Positions 8,068-11,960 of a DNA stretch of 11,960 nt are shown one piece after another. Under the pieces are notes generated by a model. It was not told the origin of the DNA. It did no database searches and saw only the letters and a program-made list of their open reading frames with translations. Position 1 is the stretch's first letter. Each line of letters opens with the position of its first letter. The stretch covers positions 68,510-80,469 of the forward strand of contig DBBU01000063.1 of assembly GCA_002292365.1 (NCBI GenBank), written 5' to 3'. The stretch comes from Flammeovirgaceae bacterium UBA976. GTDB taxonomy: Bacteria; Bacteroidota; Bacteroidia; Cytophagales; Cyclobacteriaceae. A program made the translations under genes and the position numbers.

Positions 8068-8075
8068 CAAATATA
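8068..8075 (-). promoter_or_regulatory. hppA: Bacteroidota-type -7 promoter box for hppA
   Basis: The minus strand reads TATATTTG, an exact match to TAnnTTTG, 29 bases upstream of the chosen hppA ATG. A TTG lies 13 bases further upstream, closer than the usual spacing of the -33 element, so only the -7 part is well supported. Confidence 0.5.
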
Positions 8076-8200
8076 TGATAATGCGAGACAAAACAGATAA
8101 AAAGTTTTTCATTCAAATGCTATTTTCATGAAAAACGCGAACACGAAAGGTTATCTCCGAGAGGAAACCATAAAGAAAAAGCTTTAAAAAAATTTTCTAA

Positions 8201-8884
8201 TTATTTCGAAGCACTCGAATTGACATAATTTAAAAATTCAGAGCGCACCGCCTGGTCATTAAATTTTCCTGAAAAATGTGCGGTTCCCGTTTGACTATTA
8301 GTATCTCCAACCCCTCTTGAGGAGACACACATGTGTTTTGCATCCATGACTACAGCAATATCTTCGGTATTCAAAAGTTTTTTGAGTTCTTCAGCAATTT
8401 GTACTGTCAACCTTTCTTGCACTTGGGGTCTTTTCGAAAAATACTGTACAATTCTATTGATCTTCGACAATCCTATAACCTTGCCACTTGAAAAGTAGGC
8501 AACGTGTGCTTTTCCGAAAATAGGAACAAAATGATGTTCGCAATGCGAGTAAAAAGTGATGTCTTTTTCCACCAACATTTGATCATAATTGTATTTATTA
8601 TCGAACAACTTACAGGTGGGCCTGCTCGATGGGTTTAAACCCGAAAAAACTTCCTTCACATACATTTTTGCGACTCTGCGCGGCGTACCCTTCAGACTGT
8701 CATCACTCAAGTCCATACCCAATACATGCATGATTTCCCTAAAATGCTTTTCTATTAACTCTATTTTTAAATCATCATCTTTTTCAAAAGCATCTGGTCT
8801 TAAGGGCGTTTCATAAGAAAAAACGCCATGGCTATCATCATCGTCAGTCGGCGGGGTATTCGACAAAATTTCTTTCGGTTTCAT
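8201..8884 (-). CDS. folE: GTP cyclohydrolase I FolE
   Basis: FolE converts GTP to 7,8-dihydroneopterin triphosphate, the first step to folate, and also feeds biopterin-type cofactors and queuosine. The 227-residue protein has a variable acidic N-terminus (1-38), then the T-fold catalytic domain. HCEHHFVP at 114-121 supplies zinc ligands Cys115 and His118, Cys186 in HMCVSSRG is the third ligand, and His117 and His184 are the catalytic histidines. VIGLSKINRIVQYFSKRPQV at 136-155 is the family signature. Length is normal. Its start overlaps the upstream pterin-synthase gene by 41 bases, an unusually long overlap, although a later start would cut only the variable N-terminus. No strong terminator is seen downstream. 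Confidence 0.96.
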   Translation of the reverse strand: MKPKEILSNTPPTDDDDSHGVFSYETPLRPDAFEKDDDLKIELIEKHFREIMHVLGMDLSDDSLKGTPRRVAKMYVKEVFSGLNPSSRPTCKLFDNKYNYDQMLVEKDITFYSHCEHHFVPIFGKAHVAYFSSGKVIGLSKINRIVQYFSKRPQVQERLTVQIAEELKKLLNTEDIAVVMDAKHMCVSSRGVGDTNSQTGTAHFSGKFNDQAVRSEFLNYVNSSASK

Positions 8885-9257
8885 ACAATAATATTTTTAT
8901 TTCGTAGCGGTTTTCAATTTTAGACTTTAATATCTCATAAATGGTAATAGCAATGTTTTCTGCCGTAGGATTAAGGCTCTCAAACTCCTCTACATCTAGA
9001 TTTAAATTTTTGTGATCAAAGCGGTCGAGGATATTTTCCTTAATAATGTCACTTAACAACTTCATGTCATAAACATATCCGGTGGTCGCATCCACTTCTC
9101 CAATTAATTTTACGGTCAGGTCATAATTGTGGCCGTGGTAGTTCGCATTATTACACTTACCAAATATTCTGGCATTCTCTGTATCTGACAAACTAGGATT
9201 ATGCAGTCTATGAGCTGCATTGAAATGCTCTTTTCTAAAAACCGAAACTTTTTTCAT
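8844..9257 (-). CDS. 6-pyruvoyl-tetrahydropterin synthase / QueD family protein
   Basis: COG0720-family enzymes act on dihydroneopterin triphosphate, the FolE product, giving 6-pyruvoyl-tetrahydropterin (biopterin route) or 6-carboxy-tetrahydropterin (queuosine route). The 137-residue product has the zinc ligands His16 (AAHRLH), His41 and His43 (YHGHN), catalytic Cys35, the FDHKNLN segment (80-86) with Asp81-His82, PTAEN (97-101) and ETERN (126-130) with the substrate-anchoring Glu. The spacing from Cys35 to HGH is five residues, as in animal PTPS (PTPS-I), rather than three as in E. coli QueD. Many Bacteroidota homologues with this motif are nevertheless labelled QueD, so the product is left open. 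It is the first gene of a two-gene operon with folE, which supplies its substrate. Confidence 0.9.
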   Translation of the reverse strand: MKKVSVFRKEHFNAAHRLHNPSLSDTENARIFGKCNNANYHGHNYDLTVKLIGEVDATTGYVYDMKLLSDIIKENILDRFDHKNLNLDVEEFESLNPTAENIAITIYEILKSKIENRYEIKILLYETERNFVEYPAD

Positions 9258-9276
9258 ACTAACCTATTCAGTCATG

Positions 9277-9306
9277 CAAATATTAACGTTGCAAGATAGA
9301 AATCAA
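9277..9306 (-). promoter_or_regulatory. Promoter-like elements for the pterin-synthase-folE operon
   Basis: The minus strand has TTG (9304-9306), a 19-base spacer and AATATTTG (9277-9284), one mismatch from TAnnTTTG. Spacing suits the Bacteroidota -33/-7 promoter and the box ends 19 bases before the ATG at 9257. Confidence 0.45.
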
Positions 9307-9356
9307 AAAAAAAGAAGATTAGTTCATTATTTAACACAATTATATCGTATTCCCTT

Positions 9357-9385
9357 TTGATTCACTTGAATAATTGATTCTTTTG
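9357..9385 (+). promoter_or_regulatory. Promoter-like elements for the cysH-epimerase operon
   Basis: TTG (9357-9359), an 18-base spacer and TTCTTTTG (9378-9385) resemble the Bacteroidota promoter with one mismatch in the -7 box. It ends 16 bases before the ATG, implying a very short leader, and faces away from the divergent pterin promoter. Confidence 0.4.
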
Positions 9386-9401
9386 CGTTTGACAAAAAAA
9401 A

Positions 9402-10061
9402 ATGGAAATACCTGAAATCAAATCTAAAATAAAAAAATATCAGCAAGCAGGAAAGCGAATATTTACCACCTCTTCCTTCCAATCTCATAGTCTAGTCCTC
9501 TTGCACATCATCAAGGAAATCAGCCCAAAAATTCCCATCTTTTTTATAAATACAGGTTATCTATTTCCTGAAACGGTCAGATTTAAGGATGAAATTGCTG
9601 ATCTCTTCCAATTAACTGTAATGGACTTAAAACCGGAGACGCCGAAGTATTTGCAAAAAGATCTTAATGGAAAACTCTTATATACCTCGGATCCTGATCA
9701 TTGCTGTTCAATCAACAAAACACAACCATTGGATGCTGTTTTGGCCACCTATGATGTTTGGATGAATGGGGTTCGCGCAGATCAAAGTGCCATCCGAAGC
9801 GCCATGAAGGTCGAACAAGCAGCCCCTCACAACACGGTAAGATTTCATCCCATGCTCGATTGGAATCAAAAAAAAATATTTAACTATCTCAAAGAATACA
9901 ATATCCCCAAGCATCCATTAGAGCAGCGTGGTTATACAAGTATTGGCTGCGAACCTTGTACTAGAAAAATAGATTTAGAAATGCAAGTGCGAGAAGCTCG
10001 GTGGTTTGGTTTAAATAAATTAGAATGTGGCTTGCACACTGAATTAATTAGCAAAAAATGA
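9402..10061 (+). CDS. cysH: APS/PAPS reductase (CysH family), iron-sulfur type
   Basis: This enzyme reduces activated sulfate (APS or PAPS) to sulfite in assimilatory sulfur metabolism. The 219-residue protein has the phosphate-binding loop TTSSFQSHSL at 22-31, the NTGYLFPET segment at 50-58, and VRADQS at 124-129. Two cysteine pairs, Cys101-Cys102 and Cys183/Cys186 (GCEPC), are the ligands of a [4Fe-4S] cluster, which favours APS as substrate over the cluster-less PAPS enzymes. The C-terminal ECGLH at 208-212 carries the catalytic Cys209. RxxRW near residue 197-201 reads REARW where RAGRW is more usual. No cysD/N sulfurylase or sulfite reductase gene is in the window. The stop overlaps the next start as ATGA. 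Confidence 0.92.
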   Translation: MEIPEIKSKIKKYQQAGKRIFTTSSFQSHSLVLLHIIKEISPKIPIFFINTGYLFPETVRFKDEIADLFQLTVMDLKPETPKYLQKDLNGKLLYTSDPDHCCSINKTQPLDAVLATYDVWMNGVRADQSAIRSAMKVEQAAPHNTVRFHPMLDWNQKKIFNYLKEYNIPKHPLEQRGYTSIGCEPCTRKIDLEMQVREARWFGLNKLECGLHTELISKK

Positions 10062-10978
10062 ATATATTAATTACCGGAGGTGCGGGATATGTAGGAACTG
10101 AATTATTGGCAAAATTGTCGCTCAACAAGGAAATTAGTAAAATCACTATTTATGATAATTTGAGTAAAGGTCATAGAAGCCTTTTTTTAGGAAAAAAATA
10201 CCCTTTTTTGTCCAAAATAGAGTTTGTTCATGGAGAAATATTGGATTCCCGGTTATTAAAGAAACAGTTGACTGACACGGATGTTTTAATACATTTGGCT
10301 GCCATGGTAACTACTCCCTTTGCAAATACGGATCCCCATTTTTTTGAACAAGTAAATCATTGGGGTACTGCAGAAGTTGTCTATGCCGCAGAGGAAAGTG
10401 GCGTCTCTAAATTCATCCATCTCAGCAGTACAGCAGTTTATGGTACAGGTGCTGATCTGGCAGATGAATCCACATTGCCCCTACCACAAACTTATTATGG
10501 GATATCTAAGCTTAGAGGCGAAACACATGTTAACCGACTGATGGAAAAAAAGAATTCTATCATACTTAGAGGAGGAAATATCTATGGGTTCAGCAAAAGT
10601 ATGCGTTTTGATGCGGTCATAAATAAATTTATGTTTGATGCCCATTTTACAAACCGAATTCAAATATTCGGAAACGGGAAGCAGACCCGAGCATTTATTC
10701 ATATTGAGCACCTAGTAAACACCATAGAACAATGTGTTTTAAAAGAAGTCCCCACCGGGACTTACAACCTCGTGGACAAAAATTTGCAGATTCTAGAGAT
10801 TTTAGACGTTCTTAAAGAGTTATACCCTGACTTAGAATTTATTTATGCCAATCAGCACATGAAACTCAGAGAACTCAATGTAAGTCTCGAGAGTAAGCTT
10901 TTTGAATCTGTCACCGGGTTTACATCTACCTCCCTATCAGATGAACTGCAAGTATTCAAATCACAATTTGCGTTCTAA
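10058..10978 (+). CDS. NAD-dependent epimerase/dehydratase (extended SDR family)
   Basis: The 306-residue product is an extended short-chain dehydrogenase/reductase of the nucleotide-sugar epimerase/dehydratase type. A Rossmann fold opens at residue 3 with the NAD site ITGGAGYVGTELL (GxxGxxG: Gly7, Gly10, Gly13) and Asp33 as likely ribose-binding acid. HLAAMV at 79-84 and HLSSTAVYG at 121-129 carry the conserved alanines and Ser124; Tyr147-x-x-x-Lys151 (YGISK) is the catalytic pair. The C-terminal substrate half contains IFGNGKQTRAFIHIEHLV (203-220), typical of UDP-glucose 4-epimerase relatives. The exact substrate cannot be told. It overlaps cysH by four bases, so translation is probably coupled. 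A weak bulged hairpin with long loop (10981-11033) follows but is not a convincing terminator. Confidence 0.88.
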   Translation: MNILITGGAGYVGTELLAKLSLNKEISKITIYDNLSKGHRSLFLGKKYPFLSKIEFVHGEILDSRLLKKQLTDTDVLIHLAAMVTTPFANTDPHFFEQVNHWGTAEVVYAAEESGVSKFIHLSSTAVYGTGADLADESTLPLPQTYYGISKLRGETHVNRLMEKKNSIILRGGNIYGFSKSMRFDAVINKFMFDAHFTNRIQIFGNGKQTRAFIHIEHLVNTIEQCVLKEVPTGTYNLVDKNLQILEILDVLKELYPDLEFIYANQHMKLRELNVSLESKLFESVTGFTSTSLSDELQVFKSQFAF

Positions 10979-11047
10979 AAAAACGATCTCTCACTTCTTT
11001 CGATACCGAATTATCTAGAAATAAGTGTCGTTTATTTGAGTTCTGGT

Positions 11048-11055
11048 TAGTTTTG
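11048..11055 (+). promoter_or_regulatory. valS: Bacteroidota-type -7 promoter box for valS
   Basis: TAGTTTTG matches TAnnTTTG exactly and ends 29 bases before the valS ATG. No TTG at normal -33 spacing is present (the nearest, 11036-11038, is too close), so support is partial. The stretch 10979-11084 otherwise holds only the weak hairpin after the epimerase gene. Confidence 0.5.
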
Positions 11056-11084
11056 CGAAAAATATAAGACCTTAAAAAAAAAGA

Positions 11085-11960
11085 ATGGCCCTATCAACTA
11101 AATATGATCCCGCTCAAGTTGAAGACAAATGGTACCAATATTGGATGGATAAAGGTCATTTCAAAGCCAAAGTAAATCCCAATAAAAAACCTTTTAGTAT
11201 TGTCATCCCCCCACCTAATGTCACTGGAGTACTGCACATGGGCCATATGCTCAATAATACCATTCAAGACATTCTGATAAGAAAAGCAAGGATGCAAGGC
11301 TTTGAAGCTTGTTGGGTCCCGGGTACAGATCATGCATCGATTGCAACCGAAGCAAAAGTTGTAAAAATGCTGAGAGTAAAAGGGATTAAAAAAAGCGATC
11401 TCAGCAGAGAGGCATTTATGGAGCATGCTTGGGAATGGAAAGAAAAGTATGGGGGCATCATTCTTGAACAATTAAAAAAATTAGGAGCTTCATGTGATTG
11501 GGATAGAACAGCCTTTACCATGGATAAGAATTATTATTCATCCGTTATTAAAGTATTTGTCGACCTTTTTAACAAAGGTTATGTCTATCGAAGTCTTCGT
11601 ATGGTAAATTGGGATGTAGAGGCCCAAACAGCAGTATCGAATGAAGAAGTTCTCTACAAAGAAGGTGGTGAAATATCGAAACTTTATTCAGTCAAATATC
11701 AAATTGAAAATAGTAGCGAATACATCACCATCGCTACACAAAGGCCTGAAACCATCATGGGAGATACAGGGATTGCCGTTAATCCCGAGGACCGTCGTTA
11801 TCAACACCTTATCGGAAAGACCGCCATCATTCCTTTTGTCAATAGGCGGGTACCCATCATAGCCGATGAATACGTAACGATGGATTTTGGTACGGGTTGT
11901 TTGAAAGTAACACCCGCCCATGATACCAACGATTATGAGATTGGGCTGCGTCACGGACTT
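11085..11960 (+). CDS. valS: Valyl-tRNA synthetase, N-terminal part (cut by window edge)
   Basis: This class I synthetase charges tRNA-Val with valine. The 292 codons present begin [20 protein letters not shown], the typical ValS opening, and run open to the window end; a full enzyme is about 870-900 residues. [15 protein letters not shown] at 42-56 contains the ATP-binding HIGH-type motif HMGH (51-54). [13 protein letters not shown] follows in the catalytic core, and [15 protein letters not shown] leads into the editing domain, where [16 protein letters not shown] and [14 protein letters not shown] are the conserved editing-pocket motifs. The KMSKS loop lies outside the window. The start at 11085 follows an A-rich leader without Shine-Dalgarno sequence and fits the promoter box. 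It is probably a separate transcript from the epimerase gene. Confidence 0.97.
   Translation, partial: MALSTKYDPAQVEDKWYQYWMDKGHFKAKVNPNKKPFSIVIPPPNVTGVLHMGHMLNNTIQDILIRKARMQGFEACWVPGTDHASIATEAKVVKMLRVKGIKKSDLSREAFMEHAWEWKEKYGGIILEQLKKLGASCDWDRTAFTMDKNYYSSVIKVFVDLFNKGYVYRSLRMVNWDVEAQTAVSNEEVLYKEGGEISKLYSVKYQIENSSEYITIATQRPETIMGDTGIAVNPEDRRYQHLIGKTAIIPFVNRRVPIIADEYVTMDFGTGCLKVTPAHDTNDYEIGLRHGL

Noticed and set aside
8039..8116. N-terminal extension of the pyrophosphatase frame
   Set aside because: Contains the promoter-like box and does not resemble the family; the start at 8038 matches the usual N-terminus.
8143..8200. Small dyad and A/T runs after folE as a terminator
   Set aside because: Arms are only 4+4 pairs with mismatches and not followed by a T-run at the right place.
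10981..11033. Hairpin after the epimerase gene as a terminator
   Set aside because: Stem is split by a 5-base bulge, loop is 26 bases and no proper T-run follows.
11094..11521. Minus-strand frames of 125 and 63 codons opposite valS
   Set aside because: Both lie wholly within the valS coding sequence and show no family features.
11688..11954. 88-codon minus-strand frame opposite valS
   Set aside because: Antisense shadow of a strongly conserved synthetase coding region; no independent support.

Overview
The window looks like chromosomal, mostly housekeeping DNA of a member of the Bacteroidota. The evidence is the AT-rich composition, promoter-like TAnnTTTG boxes in place of the E. coli -10, A-rich leaders without Shine-Dalgarno sequences, a gldC gliding-motility gene, and the run ftsX - DUF3098 - uppP - truB - ribF, an order known from this phylum. 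The ECF sigma factor paired with a zinc-less, single-span anti-sigma-like protein hints at Saprospiria or a relative, but this is tentative. No mobile element, CRISPR array, tRNA or rRNA was seen.

Layout. (1) Positions 1-5212, minus strand: an ECF sigma factor abuts a membrane anti-sigma-like gene, followed after 45 bases by ftsX, a DUF3098 gene, uppP, truB, ribF and the start of gldC. Gaps are 10 bases or fewer, or the genes overlap, so ftsX to gldC is almost certainly one operon; the sigma pair may read into it. The products act in septal cell-wall control (FtsX), lipid-carrier recycling (UppP), tRNA modification (TruB), flavin cofactors (RibF) and gliding/secretion (GldC). (2) 5213-5698: a 486-base spacer holding a strong terminator for the upstream pyrophosphatase gene and two inverted repeats just ahead of the sigma gene. 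(3) 5699-8038, minus: a membrane ion-pumping pyrophosphatase with its own promoter-like element; the longer reading frame up to 8116 includes that element, so the start is placed at 8038. (4) 8201-9257, minus: an overlapping pterin pair, a 6-pyruvoyl-tetrahydropterin-synthase family gene followed by GTP cyclohydrolase I. (5) 9258-9401: a divergent promoter region. (6) 9402-10978, plus: an APS/PAPS reductase translationally coupled (ATGA) to an extended-SDR sugar-nucleotide epimerase/dehydratase. (7) 11085-11960, plus: the first 292 codons of valyl-tRNA synthetase, with its own promoter-like box.

I did not find a clearly new system. The points most worth a second look are the sigma/anti-sigma pair with a hairpin that includes the first base of the start codon and an 18-base dyad upstream, its possible link to the ftsX operon, the PTPS-I-type motif in the pterin synthase, and the reductase-epimerase coupling.
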